This document shows positions 37,596-46,323 of a stretch of DNA of 64,000 nt, one piece after another. Both the position numbers and the translations under genes were made by a program. The stretch's first letter is position 1. Each line of letters begins with the position of its first letter. The stretch spans positions 4,050,001 through 4,114,000 of the forward strand of contig NZ_CP041025.1 of NCBI RefSeq assembly GCF_006385135.1, given 5' to 3'. The notes beneath the pieces are model-generated. The model saw nothing but the letters and a program-made list of their open reading frames with translations. It searched no databases and had not been told where the DNA came from. The stretch is from Paremcibacter congregatus. GTDB lineage: Bacteria > Pseudomonadota > Alphaproteobacteria > Sphingomonadales > Emcibacteraceae.

Positions 37596-38306
37596 ATGAG
37601 ACGATATAAAAAAAACAAAGTAAAATCCCCTTCGGTTCGTTTGAGATACCCTTTGACAAAGAGCATCTCTCTCGTCGGCCTTATGGGATCTGGCAAGACC
37701 ACCGTTGGCGTACGCCTGGCCCGCAAGCTGGGAGTAGCCTTTGTTGATTCCGACGCAGAAATTGAGGTTGCCGCCGGACATACAGTCAGCGAGATTTTTG
37801 AAAAATTCGGTGAAGATGATTTCCGCAACGGCGAACGCAAGGTCATTGATCGGCTGATTTCAGATAAACCGATGGTTCTGGGCACAGGGGGCGGCGCCTT
37901 TATGGACCGCGATACCCGCAAGAACCTGAAAGACCGCACCATTACGGTGTGGCTTAAAGCCAATATTGATCTGCTGGTTGAACGGACATCCCGTCGGGAT
38001 ACCAGGCCTTTACTGCGCGCCGGAAACCCGGAAAAAATACTCCGCGATCTGGCCAAAAAAAGATACCCTATATATGGACAGGCTGATATCACGGTTGAAA
38101 CAGGGGTCGGCCCCCATGAAAAAGTAGTCAATGATATTATTGCAAAACTAAATGACTACCTTGCTGCAGAAAAACACCAGCAGGACCCAAATGGACCTAG
38201 AAATACGCCCCAAAAAGTCCGCCAAAAACATACCCGGCGGTATCCGCCTAAAAAGGTACGCCCCCAACGGTCACCTGTTGAAAAGTCGCCTGGAAAAGAA
38301 GCATGA
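37596..38306 (+). CDS. aroK: shikimate kinase with basic C-terminal tail
   Basis: Phosphorylates shikimate in the chorismate pathway for aromatic amino acids. 236 residues; the kinase core is about 22-190. Walker A ISLVGLMGSGKTTVGVRLA, shikimate-binding DSDAEIE and FRNGERK, GTGGGAFM, and the lid arginine in RDTRPLL are all present. The last 45 or so residues form an Arg/Lys/Pro-rich tail (QKVRQKHTRRYPPKKVRPQR) that ordinary AroK lacks. First ATG is taken as start; conservation begins near residue 22. The stop overlaps aroB (ATGA), the classical aroKB coupling. Divergent from the small membrane gene. Confidence 0.95.
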   Translation: MRRYKKNKVKSPSVRLRYPLTKSISLVGLMGSGKTTVGVRLARKLGVAFVDSDAEIEVAAGHTVSEIFEKFGEDDFRNGERKVIDRLISDKPMVLGTGGGAFMDRDTRKNLKDRTITVWLKANIDLLVERTSRRDTRPLLRAGNPEKILRDLAKKRYPIYGQADITVETGVGPHEKVVNDIIAKLNDYLAAEKHQQDPNGPRNTPQKVRQKHTRRYPPKKVRPQRSPVEKSPGKEA

Positions 38307-39430
38307 GCCAAAAAATCACGGTTACAGTTAAGGATCACAGCTATCCCATTTATGTCGGTGCCGGCCTTCTCGAACAGGCCGGAGAAATTATTGCGCCGAT
38401 ACTGTCCCGACCTCAAAGCGTGATTATCACCGATGAAAATGTTGCCCGACATCAGCTGTCACGGCTGGAAAAATCCCTGACCAATGCCGGAATTGCTTTC
38501 TCCACTCTGATTTTACCGGCTGGTGAAGCCACAAAATCCTTTGACCAACTACAGAACGTCCTTGATCAGTTGTTGGAACTGAAACTGGAACGGTCCGATA
38601 AAATTATTGCATTCGGTGGCGGGGTAATCGGCGATCTCGTCGGGTTTGCTGCCAGCATTTATCAGCGCGGAATTGGCTTTATCCAGATCCCCACAACGCT
38701 GCTGTCCCAGGTCGACAGTTCCGTCGGTGGCAAATGCGGCATCAATACCCCGCGTGGAAAAAACCTGGTCGGCAGCTTTCATCAGCCGGATCTGGTCCTG
38801 ACCGATGTCACCACTCTCGACAGCCTGCCCGAGCGCCAGGTCCGCGCTGGTTATGCTGAGGTGGTTAAATACGGCCTGATTAATGATGTGGATTTTTTCA
38901 CCTGGCTGGAAAGCAACGGAGAAAAAATAATTGCCGGTGACCGGCTGGCCCAAACCCATGCAATCCTGACCAGTTGTCGCGCCAAAGCCCACGTCGTTGC
39001 CGAGGACGAGAAAGAAAAAGGAAATCGCGCCCTGCTTAATCTCGGCCATACTTTTGGCCATGCGCTGGAAGCCGAATGCGGCTATGCCGACACCCTGATT
39101 CACGGTGAAGCCGTTGCCATTGGTATGGTCATGGCGTTCGATCTATCTGTAAGAATGGGCCTCTGCCCTCAGGCGGACGCCGAAACAGTGCGCCAACATT
39201 TGGAACGACTGGCTCTACCGACCCGTATTTCAGACCCTAAGCATGCTCTCTCAAATATACCGATGACAGCCCAAAGGTTATTTGATCATACCCTTCATGA
39301 CAAAAAGGCTTCCGGCGGCAAAGTCACCTTTGTCCTGACCCGGGGGCTGGGGCAGGCCTTCCTGTGCAAGGACGTCGCCCCAGATAATATTAAAGCAATT
39401 TTTCAACAATCCCTTGACGCAGCAGACTGA
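38303..39430 (+). CDS. aroB: 3-dehydroquinate synthase
   Basis: NAD- and metal-dependent enzyme converting DAHP to 3-dehydroquinate, second step of the shikimate pathway. 375 residues. NAD-binding region FGGGVIGDLVGFAASIYQRG, active site TTLLSQVDSSVGGKCGINTP with substrate lysine/asparagine, metal ligands in GYAEVVKYG (Glu), LGHTFGHALEAE (two His) and HGEAVAIGM (His). All intact. ATGA overlap with aroK implies translational coupling; 50 bases separate it from the CNNM gene. With aroE at 46-47 kb this window carries three shikimate-pathway genes. Confidence 0.98.
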   Translation: MSQKITVTVKDHSYPIYVGAGLLEQAGEIIAPILSRPQSVIITDENVARHQLSRLEKSLTNAGIAFSTLILPAGEATKSFDQLQNVLDQLLELKLERSDKIIAFGGGVIGDLVGFAASIYQRGIGFIQIPTTLLSQVDSSVGGKCGINTPRGKNLVGSFHQPDLVLTDVTTLDSLPERQVRAGYAEVVKYGLINDVDFFTWLESNGEKIIAGDRLAQTHAILTSCRAKAHVVAEDEKEKGNRALLNLGHTFGHALEAECGYADTLIHGEAVAIGMVMAFDLSVRMGLCPQADAETVRQHLERLALPTRISDPKHALSNIPMTAQRLFDHTLHDKKASGGKVTFVLTRGLGQAFLCKDVAPDNIKAIFQQSLDAAD

Positions 39431-39480
39431 TAAGGGCCACTGTTAGGCATCCGAACAAACACTTTTTTGCGGTATATACC

Positions 39481-40767
39481 ATGTTGACAGAAATTCTCTT
39501 TTTCTCCGGTGCGATCTTTCTTCTGATCATCCTTTCTGGTCTGTTCTCCGGATCGGAAACTGCACTGACCGCCACATCACCTTCACGCATTCACCGCATG
39601 GCCAAGGGCGGAAACCGTCGCGCCGCGCTGGTCGAACGCCTGACCGGAGATGCAGAGCGCCTAATTGGCGCTATCCTGTTGGGGAACAACCTGGTCAATA
39701 TTCTTGCCTCTGCTCTTGCTACCGCCTTTTTCATTCGCCTGTTTGGCCAGCTGGGCGTATTGTATGCCACAGTTGCCATGACACTGCTGGTGTTAATTTT
39801 CGCCGAGGTTCTGCCAAAAACCTATGCCATTTCCAACCCAGAGCGCATGGCCTTACGGGTCGCGCCTTTCGTGCGACTCGTGGTCTTTCTCTTCTCGCCA
39901 TTCGTCAGCATGGTGCAATGGGTCGTTCGCACTACCCTGCGTCTGTTCGGCGTCGATATCAGTGGCGAACAAATTCTCTCCGCCCACGATGAAATCCGCG
40001 GCGCCATAAGCCTACAAGCCCATGAAGGTGGCCTGATTAAAAACAGCAAGGACATGCTCGACAGCATTCTTGATTTACAGGATGTGCAGTTAGAAGATGT
40101 TATGGTGCACCGGAAAAATGTTGAAATGATCAACGCCGAAGACAGCACCGATGAAATTTTTACCCAGGTTGTGCAAAGCCCCTTTACCCGCCTGCCGCTC
40201 TGGCGTGATAATCCGGACAATATTATCGGCATCATTCACGCCAAGGAAGTCTTGCGGGCTGTGAAAGACAATAATGGGTCTGTAGAAGGTCTGGATTTTC
40301 TTCAAGTCGCCCAGGAACCATGGTTTGTGCCGGAAACCACAAGCCTGCAGGAGCAATTATCTAAGTTTCTTTCAGAAAAATCCCACTTTGCTCTGGTGGT
40401 TGATGAATATGGTGCTTTTATGGGGGTCACCACACTGGAAGATATTCTGGAAGAGATCGTTGGCGATATTTATGATGAACATGACACCAGCTCTTCAGAT
40501 GTACAGATCTTGCAAAATGGTGGCATTATCACCAGCGGCGATACCCCCCTGCGTGACTTAAACCGGCAGTTTAATTGGGAACTTGATGACGAGATTGTCA
40601 CCACCATCGCAGGTTACGTCATTGATATCGCAGAAACCATTCCCCTGCCCGGGCAAAAATTCAACCATAACGGTTTTGGTTTTGAAATACTGAAACGGCG
40701 CCGCAATCAGGTAACCTCCATCTTGATCACCCCACCGGGTCGCCCAAAACATTCACCAAAGTCTTAA
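39481..40767 (+). CDS. CNNM/CorC-type membrane protein with CBS pair
   Basis: 428 residues of the HlyC/CorC (UPF0053) family, proposed to export magnesium or cobalt. N-terminal CNNM domain (about 1-180) with several membrane spans and the signature GLFSGSETALTATSPSRIHR; then a CBS pair (about 200-330, ending VVDEYGAFMGVTTLEDILEE) that binds adenine nucleotides, and a C-terminal CorC_HlyC domain (about 345-420, FNHNGFGFEILKRRRNQVTS). No ion-selectivity can be read from sequence. Same strand as aroKB; overlaps the convergent XRE gene by four bases. Confidence 0.94.
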   Translation: MLTEILFFSGAIFLLIILSGLFSGSETALTATSPSRIHRMAKGGNRRAALVERLTGDAERLIGAILLGNNLVNILASALATAFFIRLFGQLGVLYATVAMTLLVLIFAEVLPKTYAISNPERMALRVAPFVRLVVFLFSPFVSMVQWVVRTTLRLFGVDISGEQILSAHDEIRGAISLQAHEGGLIKNSKDMLDSILDLQDVQLEDVMVHRKNVEMINAEDSTDEIFTQVVQSPFTRLPLWRDNPDNIIGIIHAKEVLRAVKDNNGSVEGLDFLQVAQEPWFVPETTSLQEQLSKFLSEKSHFALVVDEYGAFMGVTTLEDILEEIVGDIYDEHDTSSSDVQILQNGGIITSGDTPLRDLNRQFNWELDDEIVTTIAGYVIDIAETIPLPGQKFNHNGFGFEILKRRRNQVTSILITPPGRPKHSPKS

Positions 40768-41123
40768 TCCTTACCCCTGTCAAGCAGGTCCATAAGTTCA
40801 GCGACCCGCTGCGGCGAAAGCTGATCGACCTTTGCCGCCAGGGTATTGACAAAGGCTACTGTTTCGGGTGGAAGACCTGCCGTATTTATTGTCGTACGCG
40901 TATCCGACAGCCGCGCCAAAGTTTCAATTTCCTCCGCATCATCCCAAATCAGATAAAAATAATGAATTACTTTCTGAACCATGGCCCAGCTTGGCTGCCC
41001 CCGATGGCCATGCTCCAATGCCGAAAGATACGCCGGACTGACCCCGAGGTCCGCCGCCATCTTTTTCTGATTGATGCCGCGGGCCTTACGTAATGAACGG
41101 ATCTTCTCACCAAACGGGGTCAT
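40764..41123 (-). CDS. XRE family transcriptional regulator
   Basis: 119 residues. A helix-turn-helix of Cro/C1 type occupies about 5-60: IRSLRKARGINQKKMAADLG, then VSPAYLSALEHGHRGQPSW. The C-terminal half (DAEEIETLARLSDTRTTINT, then LDRGKD) is a short helical region. It lies downstream of smr and mltA, with 5 bases to smr, and its end overlaps the CNNM gene. Target unknown; being co-transcribed with murein genes, it might act on its own operon, which is inference. Confidence 0.9.
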   Translation of the reverse strand: MTPFGEKIRSLRKARGINQKKMAADLGVSPAYLSALEHGHRGQPSWAMVQKVIHYFYLIWDDAEEIETLARLSDTRTTINTAGLPPETVAFVNTLAAKVDQLSPQRVAELMDLLDRGKD

Positions 41124-41128
41124 ACCGG

Positions 41129-41743
41129 CTATCCTCTTTGCCGCTTGAGCACGACGTAGAGGGCACCATCCCCGCCATGTTCACGATTAGCCGCATAATA
41201 AGAAACAACATGACGGGAGAGGTCTCCCTGAGACAGCCAACGAGGCACATTGGTTTTCAGTACCCCGCGCTCCCGGTCATAGTCGGCTCTGCTATTGTTC
41301 ATCTGGTCACCACGCCCCCCTTTGCCGGTAATCACCAGAATAAATCTTTTGCCTCGCTGCTGGGCTTCCAAAATATAGCGGCTTAAAACAGCATACGCCT
41401 TATCCTGTGTCATGCCATGCAAGTCTATTTTTCCCTCTGGCTTCACTTTACCGCGGCGCAGCCTCTGCCGCCAGTTATGATCGGCGTCCTTGAGTGCAAA
41501 ACTGCTGCCGGGGGCTACGGTGAAGGACATTTCTGTCAAATCCAGTTCCGGCGCCGTCAAAAACCTGTGATTGTTACCGTAATCAAAGCCTGTTTCACGG
41601 GTATTTATTAAGGGGTAGGCCGTCCGACGCAATTGCGGACGCGCAGCTCGGTTGCTTTCCATTCGACTGATATTTTCCGTGACCCTTTGCCATAATTGCG
41701 CGTCTTCCGGGCTCAACCCATCTTTTTTCTTCTTACCGGTCAT
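41129..41743 (-). CDS. Smr domain protein
   Basis: 204 residues with a C-terminal Smr (MutS2-related) domain, a nuclease fold acting on DNA or RNA. Characteristic motifs: KIDLHGMTQDKAYAVLSRYI (DLHGxT) and FILVITGKGGRGDQ (TGKG), then RHVVSYYAANREHGGDGALY. The N-terminal 90 residues are charged and less structured. In bacteria small Smr proteins such as SmrB cut mRNA on stalled ribosomes; whether that applies here is not determinable. Overlaps mltA by four bases (ATGA) and is followed 5 bases later by the XRE gene. Confidence 0.93.
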   Translation of the reverse strand: MTGKKKKDGLSPEDAQLWQRVTENISRMESNRAARPQLRRTAYPLINTRETGFDYGNNHRFLTAPELDLTEMSFTVAPGSSFALKDADHNWRQRLRRGKVKPEGKIDLHGMTQDKAYAVLSRYILEAQQRGKRFILVITGKGGRGDQMNNSRADYDRERGVLKTNVPRWLSQGDLSRHVVSYYAANREHGGDGALYVVLKRQRG

Positions 41744-42942
41744 GATTTCACCGCGGCATCCGGTATGGCCAATACATGAGGCTCCCGGCCCTTCGGCACC
41801 AAAAAGTAATACCGTCCTTTATCCTTCATTGGTCCGGCCATAAGACCGGCATCCGCCCCAACGCCCCAATAGACATCGGCCCGTACGCGACCTTTTATCG
41901 CTCCCCCGGTATCCTGAGCAATCACCAACCGCCGGATCGGGTCTGCCAATTCTGTGGTAGGGGAAAGGTCAAGCCATACCGGCATACCAAGGGGAACATA
42001 GTTCCGGTCCACCGCAAGGGATCTTCCCGGAGTCAGTGGCACATTCATGGCCCCGACCGGCGCATTTTCCGACAGCGGTCTGAAAAACACATAGGACGGA
42101 TTCTTCCACATCAGGGCCTGAGCCTGCATAGGGTTATCCCTCATCCATTGACGAATGGCCTGCATCGACATTTTTTCGCGGGAAATCTCGCCACTTTCAA
42201 TCAGGAACTTGCCAATAGCATGATAAGCCTTGCCATTTTTTCCCGCATAGCCGAACAATCGTCGGTCGCCATTCTCGTAACGAATAACACCGGAACCCTG
42301 AATATGCAGAAAAAAGGCATCCGTGGGATCCTTAAGCCAAACAAGCTCCAGTTCCTGATCTTCCAATGCTCCCTCATCGATCAACTTGCGGTCTTTATAG
42401 GGGACGAAAGCCCCATCTTTAATTTCTCCGATAATTTTTTCGCCCGCAAGCGCCTTGCTGAAGTCACCAAGGTCCAGAACCTGCAAGTCTTCCGGCAGGG
42501 CATAAAGGGGATAATTATATTCTTCCGATGGCATCGCACTGCCGGAATACTCTGGTGCAAAATAACCGGTAAACAGACCTTCTGTATCCGTTCGGTAAGA
42601 CACAACCGTGAAATATTCTTCAAAAAAACGCCTGGCTACTTTATTTGAAATAGAAGAGACTTCCATACCGGCCTGACAGCTTTCATGCCAGTCCCTCGCC
42701 AGTCCCCCCAGGATTTCCGGTTTTATTTTGCTGTCTGGTGGCATGGATAACAAAACAGCGCAGGATTTCTGGAACGAGGTCAGGGCCGCCCCGTGTACAT
42801 CTTTATCCCACCCCGCCAAGGTCTCAAAAGGGATTTTTACAAAAGCCGGAACATCCTCCGCATCACGGTCTATCGTTATCAGGACAGACAGAGACATCAG
42901 GAAAAGCGCCCCGGCGCCAGTAATAATGAGAGATTTCCACAT
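41740..42942 (-). CDS. mltA: membrane-bound lytic murein transglycosylase A
   Basis: Cleaves the glycan chain of peptidoglycan with formation of 1,6-anhydro-MurNAc. 400 residues. An N-terminal hydrophobic segment (LIITGAGALFLMSLSVLI, about 5-22) without a lipobox cysteine acts as anchor or signal. Catalytic domain: TGYFAPEYSGS, LVWLKDPTDAFFLHIQGSGV, MNVPLTPGRSLAVDRNYVPL, and the catalytic Asp region LVIAQDTGGAIKGRVRADVY. MltA proteins are normally lipoproteins; the lack of a Cys is typical of alphaproteobacterial copies. Downstream of the Tim44-like gene, coupled to smr by ATGA. Confidence 0.94.
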   Translation of the reverse strand: MWKSLIITGAGALFLMSLSVLITIDRDAEDVPAFVKIPFETLAGWDKDVHGAALTSFQKSCAVLLSMPPDSKIKPEILGGLARDWHESCQAGMEVSSISNKVARRFFEEYFTVVSYRTDTEGLFTGYFAPEYSGSAMPSEEYNYPLYALPEDLQVLDLGDFSKALAGEKIIGEIKDGAFVPYKDRKLIDEGALEDQELELVWLKDPTDAFFLHIQGSGVIRYENGDRRLFGYAGKNGKAYHAIGKFLIESGEISREKMSMQAIRQWMRDNPMQAQALMWKNPSYVFFRPLSENAPVGAMNVPLTPGRSLAVDRNYVPLGMPVWLDLSPTTELADPIRRLVIAQDTGGAIKGRVRADVYWGVGADAGLMAGPMKDKGRYYFLVPKGREPHVLAIPDAAVKS

Positions 42943-42971
42943 GGCTCTGCATAACCTTTTTCAGGGAACGG

Positions 42972-43670
42972 TTACCCCGTACGTGTCGCCACCAGCGTCC
43001 AGTTAGGATCGGCGCTTTTGACATCGCGACAAAATGTCCAGATGTCTATGATTTTAATCGCCCGGTCCGGATCACCTTCAACAACCCTATCATTCTCATC
43101 CACCGTCGACATAATCATATGACTTGTGAACTCGACCGTAATTTCAGCCATGGATCCGCTCAATGTCGCATCCACCAGGTCAATTTTCTCAATATCCATC
43201 AACCGGTTTTTCTGATGCCGGTTTTGTTTTTCGAGGGCTGTAATCGCACCGTCAAACAGATCAAAAACCTCCCGGCTAAGCATGCTGCGCAGACTTTTAC
43301 GGTCTTTGTCCCAAAAAGCATTGAGGATCATGTCGTAAGCATATTCTGCCCCGTCAAAGAAACTGCGTAAATTAAAAGTAGAATCAAACTGATTTACTTT
43401 TTCAATAACATCATAAAAAGGCGATGACTTACTCAGCCCAAGATTAACCGCCTTGGCAGGCTTGTCCGCTTCCGGGCGCAACGAGATGACATTATCATCC
43501 GCTTCGCTCTGTTCTTTATGGTAAGGCCTCTTTCCCCGGTCTTCACCTTGATCTTCTGTCGGATCATACCCCGTTTTTTTGCCTAAAGTCCGCCGCAACT
43601 GAAAGAGAATAAATACCGCGACCAGCGCCAATATGATAATAAGTTCAAAGCTTTCAGATTCAGTCTGCAT
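42972..43670 (-). CDS. Tim44-like / TimA inner-membrane protein
   Basis: 232 residues. N-terminal membrane segment (ELIIILALVAVFILFQLRRT, about 7-27), a charged disordered linker, and a C-terminal Tim44-like domain (about 90-230; EYAYDMILNAFWDKDRKSLR, MAEITVEFTSHMIMS, IIDIWTFCRDVKSADPNWTL). Bacterial relatives (TimA in Caulobacter) share the fold of the mitochondrial Tim44 domain but their role is unsettled. 29 bases upstream of mltA; tim44-like-mltA-smr-XRE is a stable alphaproteobacterial cluster. Divergent from fxsA. Confidence 0.92.
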   Translation of the reverse strand: MQTESESFELIIILALVAVFILFQLRRTLGKKTGYDPTEDQGEDRGKRPYHKEQSEADDNVISLRPEADKPAKAVNLGLSKSSPFYDVIEKVNQFDSTFNLRSFFDGAEYAYDMILNAFWDKDRKSLRSMLSREVFDLFDGAITALEKQNRHQKNRLMDIEKIDLVDATLSGSMAEITVEFTSHMIMSTVDENDRVVEGDPDRAIKIIDIWTFCRDVKSADPNWTLVATRTG

Positions 43671-43709
43671 ATTTTTCCTGCTTTATACCTTGGAGATGAA
43701 CACATACAC

Positions 43710-43730
43710 CCTATATAGTCTATATATAGG
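43710..43730. repeat. inverted repeat between the Tim44-like gene and fxsA
   Basis: CCTATATA (43710-43717), 5-base centre, TATATAGG (43723-43730), perfect arms. It lies in the 139-base divergent promoter gap, 40-60 bases before the Tim44-like start codon. It is AT-rich, so it could be promoter sequence, an operator, or chance. Confidence 0.35.
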
Positions 43731-43809
43731 CTTAATGAAATAAATTTGAATAGAACATTTAAGCCGAGCCAACAAATAATGTTTAAATTCATATTCCAAG
43801 GCCTTTTTA

Positions 43810-44313
43810 ATGCGTTTATTGACCCTTTTTATCCTGCTTGCCGTGCCTTATCTGGAATTTCTTGTCTTTATGGAAGTCGGTGACGCCATCGGGGGATTTC
43901 CGGCCCTGTTGCTGACAATTCTTACTGCGGTGATCGGGGTTTATCTGATTAAACAACAGGGATTGGTCGTCATGAACCGTATGCATGAAACATTGCAGCG
44001 CGGTGAAAGCCCCGTCGAAGAAATTACTCACGGTTTTTTCCTGCTGATAGCCGGCCTCTTTTTCCTGCTGCCTGGCTTTATCACTGACAGCATTGCCGTA
44101 TTGCTAGCCATTGAACCCATTAGGAATTTTTTGGGAAAAAGCATTCTGCGAAATGTCGGTACGACATTTTATCGCTCAAATCACCCGAACCAGAATGAAT
44201 ATTACACTGGTACCATTATCGAAGGGGAATTTGAAGAAGAACCGAAAACAGCAGACAGACCGCGAAATATTGACCATGATACCGACCATGAATGCGACAA
44301 AAGGCCGAAATAA
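43810..44313 (+). CDS. FxsA family cytoplasmic membrane protein
   Basis: 167 residues. Three or four membrane spans: LLTLFILLAVPYLEFLVFME, GGFPALLLTILTAVIGVYLI, ITHGFFLLIAGLFFLLPGFI, and IAVLLAIEPI. The FxsA signature around LPGFITD is clear. In E. coli overproduction of FxsA relieves exclusion of T7 phage by plasmid F, its ordinary role is unknown. The polar C-terminal tail (about 115-167) is acidic. Upstream of secB on the same strand, with a 116-base gap. Confidence 0.92.
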   Translation: MRLLTLFILLAVPYLEFLVFMEVGDAIGGFPALLLTILTAVIGVYLIKQQGLVVMNRMHETLQRGESPVEEITHGFFLLIAGLFFLLPGFITDSIAVLLAIEPIRNFLGKSILRNVGTTFYRSNHPNQNEYYTGTIIEGEFEEEPKTADRPRNIDHDTDHECDKRPK

Positions 44314-44348
44314 CCGTATATGGCAGCTATTTTAATGAATGGACCATG

Positions 44349-44364
44349 TTCAGCTTGTGCTGAA
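44349..44364 (+). other. 6-bp hairpin between fxsA and secB
   Basis: TTCAGC (44349-44354), loop TTGT, GCTGAA (44359-44364). It is followed 28 bases later by TATAAT (44393-44398), a perfect -10 hexamer about 32 bases before the secB start, but no good -35 box precedes it. Weak evidence for a secB promoter in this gap. Confidence 0.3.
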
Positions 44365-44429
44365 ACAGAATCCATGTTAGCCAACTTGTTTTTATAATAA
44401 CCGAACCTATAGCTATTGGGATATTTAGT

Positions 44430-44945
44430 ATGTCAGATGAAACTGAAAACACAAATGTAGATGCCGCAGCAGGTACTGAAAATACCGAAGTGCAGATCGC
44501 CATTCTGGGTCAATATATCAAGGACCTGTCCTTTGAAAACCCGACTCCGGCACAGACATTACAAAAACTGTCGCAGGAAAAACCTTCCATGGACATCAAT
44601 GTGAACCTAAACGCCCGCGGCGTCGGCGAAGATGTGTATGAAGTTGATCTGAAAATTACAGCAACTGCAAAAGCCGGTGAAGACACCGCTTTTGTATCCG
44701 AGTTGGTTTATTCCGGCCTGTTCGCTGCCAAAAATCTGCCAGAAAATACACTGCAGCCGTTCTTGATGATCGAAGCACCACGTCAATTGTTCCCCTTCGC
44801 CCGTCGGATAATTTCAGACGTAACCCGCGATGGCGGCTTCCCGCCTCTGATGCTGGAGCCTATTGATTTCGCCGCCCTTTATCAGCAGCAGATTCAACAA
44901 GCCCAGGCCCAGCAAGCCGCTGAGAACGACGTTATTGTAAACTAG
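44430..44945 (+). CDS. secB: protein-export chaperone SecB
   Basis: Cytoplasmic tetrameric chaperone that keeps preproteins unfolded and hands them to SecA. 171 residues. Core sequence AILGQYIKDLSFENPTPAQT, YEVDLKITATAKAGEDTAFV, and the conserved LLFPFARRII-type segment (PRQLFPFARRIISDVTRDGG), then FPPLMLEPIDFAALY. The N-terminus has an acidic Asn/Thr-rich extension of about 18 residues. The partner SecA in this window has a doubled SecB-binding zinc tail. The gene ends just before a strong terminator shared with dnaQ. Confidence 0.97.
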   Translation: MSDETENTNVDAAAGTENTEVQIAILGQYIKDLSFENPTPAQTLQKLSQEKPSMDINVNLNARGVGEDVYEVDLKITATAKAGEDTAFVSELVYSGLFAAKNLPENTLQPFLMIEAPRQLFPFARRIISDVTRDGGFPPLMLEPIDFAALYQQQIQQAQAQQAAENDVIVN

Positions 44946-44963
44946 TTGTTTTACAGATAAATA

Positions 44964-45000
44964 AAAAAACCCTCCGAACAATGCAATCGGGGGGTTTTTT
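44964..45000. terminator. bidirectional terminator between secB and dnaQ
   Basis: Arms 44964-44977 (AAAAAACCCTCCGA) and 44987-45000 (TCGGGGGGTTTTTT) pair over 14 positions with one G-T pair, around a 9-base loop. T run on the plus strand ends secB; the A run gives a T run for the opposite strand, though on that side the right arm already includes the last codon bases of dnaQ. Confidence 0.9.
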
Positions 45001-45691
45001 ATGCTTTTACTTTATGCCACAGGGCTTCTTCACCAATTTTAGCAACAAACTCTGCGTGACGCAGCAGCTCTTCAGCACTCGGCGCATGGGGCCTTGCTTC
45101 ACGAAGAATGCGGGGTTTCGTCGCGACTGTTTCTGTATCTGCGGCTGACTTTTTTGCCGTATCCAGTTCCAGACCCCGTTGACGGCCACCGCGCAATTCC
45201 AAATAAACTTCTGCCAGAAGTTCCGCATCGAGTAAGGCGCCATGCTTGATGCGATTGGAATTATCAACGGAAAACCGTTTACACAATGCATCAAGTGTAT
45301 TGGGTGAACCAGGAAACTTGCGGCGGGCCATATTGAGCGTATCAATCGCTCTTGTTTTGGGATACTCGCTATGCCCGACCTGCGAGAGTTCATAATTTAT
45401 GAACTTCATATCGAAATCGGCATTATGGGCCACCAGGTTGGCGTCCCCAACAAAATCAACAAATTCTGCATAGATTTCCGCGAAGGTGGGGTAGCCTTTG
45501 AGAAATTCCTCGCTTAATCCATGAATTTTGAAAGCGCCTTCCGGCATATCCCGTTCCGGGTTCACATATTGATGATAGACGTTACCTGTGGGAAGAAAGT
45601 TTTCCACCTCAACACAACCAATTTCAACCAACCGGTCACCATTAAATGGATCAAACCCTGTTGTTTCCGTATCAAAAACAATTTCCCGCAT
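44999..45691 (-). CDS. dnaQ: DNA polymerase III subunit epsilon
   Basis: 3'-5' proofreading exonuclease of the replicase. 230 residues. Exo I motif REIVFDTETTGFDP (D-x-E), Exo II HNADFDMKFINYEL and Exo III HGALLDAELLAEVYLEL contain all metal-binding acids and the general-base histidine. The C-terminal polymerase-binding tail follows (APSAEELLRHAEFVAKI). Sits in the conserved origin-left cluster ppsR-maf-aroE-coaE-dnaQ, 11 bases after coaE. Confidence 0.97.
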   Translation of the reverse strand: MREIVFDTETTGFDPFNGDRLVEIGCVEVENFLPTGNVYHQYVNPERDMPEGAFKIHGLSEEFLKGYPTFAEIYAEFVDFVGDANLVAHNADFDMKFINYELSQVGHSEYPKTRAIDTLNMARRKFPGSPNTLDALCKRFSVDNSNRIKHGALLDAELLAEVYLELRGGRQRGLELDTAKKSAADTETVATKPRILREARPHAPSAEELLRHAEFVAKIGEEALWHKVKA

Positions 45692-45702
45692 ATCACATCC
45701 GC

Positions 45703-46323
45703 CTATTTGTTATCTTTCACGGGATTTTTTTCTCTGATCGCCGCAATGAGTTCCCGCACCTGAGTTTCAGCATACTCTATCCCCCGGTCGGTTTGAACGA
45801 TAAAGTCCGCCCGGTGTCGTTTCTCCTCATCCGGCATCTGCTTTGACAAAATTTGTTCGAATTTTTCCAGACTCATTCCTGGGCGTGCCAAAACCCTCTG
45901 CCGCTGCACCTCGGGGGCGGCTGACACCACCACGGTATAATCGCACACCTGATCCCCGTTCGTTTCAAAAAGTAACGGGACATCCGCAACCGCCATATCA
46001 TGACCCGTCATCGCCGCCTGCCTGAGAAATTGCTGCCGTTTTGCTGACACAAGGGGATGCAAAATCGCTTCAAGGTTTTTCAAGGCCGCTCCATCACCGA
46101 AAACCTGCGCCCCGAGTTTCTTTCGATCAATCCCTTGCCCCGTTTCTACGCCGGGAAACGCCCTTGCCACGGCAGATACCGCTGCTCCACCAGGACCCAA
46201 AAGCTCATGCACCGCCTGATCGGAATCAAATACCGGGATATCCATCCGCCTGAACATTTTTGCGGTTTCCGATTTCCCCATCCCAATCGAACCGGTAAGA
46301 CCCAACAAAATAATGTCCGTCAT
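45703..46323 (-). CDS. coaE: dephospho-CoA kinase
   Basis: Last step of coenzyme A synthesis: phosphorylates dephospho-CoA. 206 residues. P-loop ILLGLTGSIGMGKSETAKMF at the start, then DIPVFDSDQAVHELLGPGGA for the substrate, and the lid VPLLFETNGDQVCDYTVVVS. C-terminal RADFIVQTDRGIEYAETQVR is typical. Overlaps aroE by four bases (ATGA) and lies 11 bases before dnaQ, which indicates one mRNA. Confidence 0.97.
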   Translation of the reverse strand: MTDIILLGLTGSIGMGKSETAKMFRRMDIPVFDSDQAVHELLGPGGAAVSAVARAFPGVETGQGIDRKKLGAQVFGDGAALKNLEAILHPLVSAKRQQFLRQAAMTGHDMAVADVPLLFETNGDQVCDYTVVVSAAPEVQRQRVLARPGMSLEKFEQILSKQMPDEEKRHRADFIVQTDRGIEYAETQVRELIAAIREKNPVKDNK

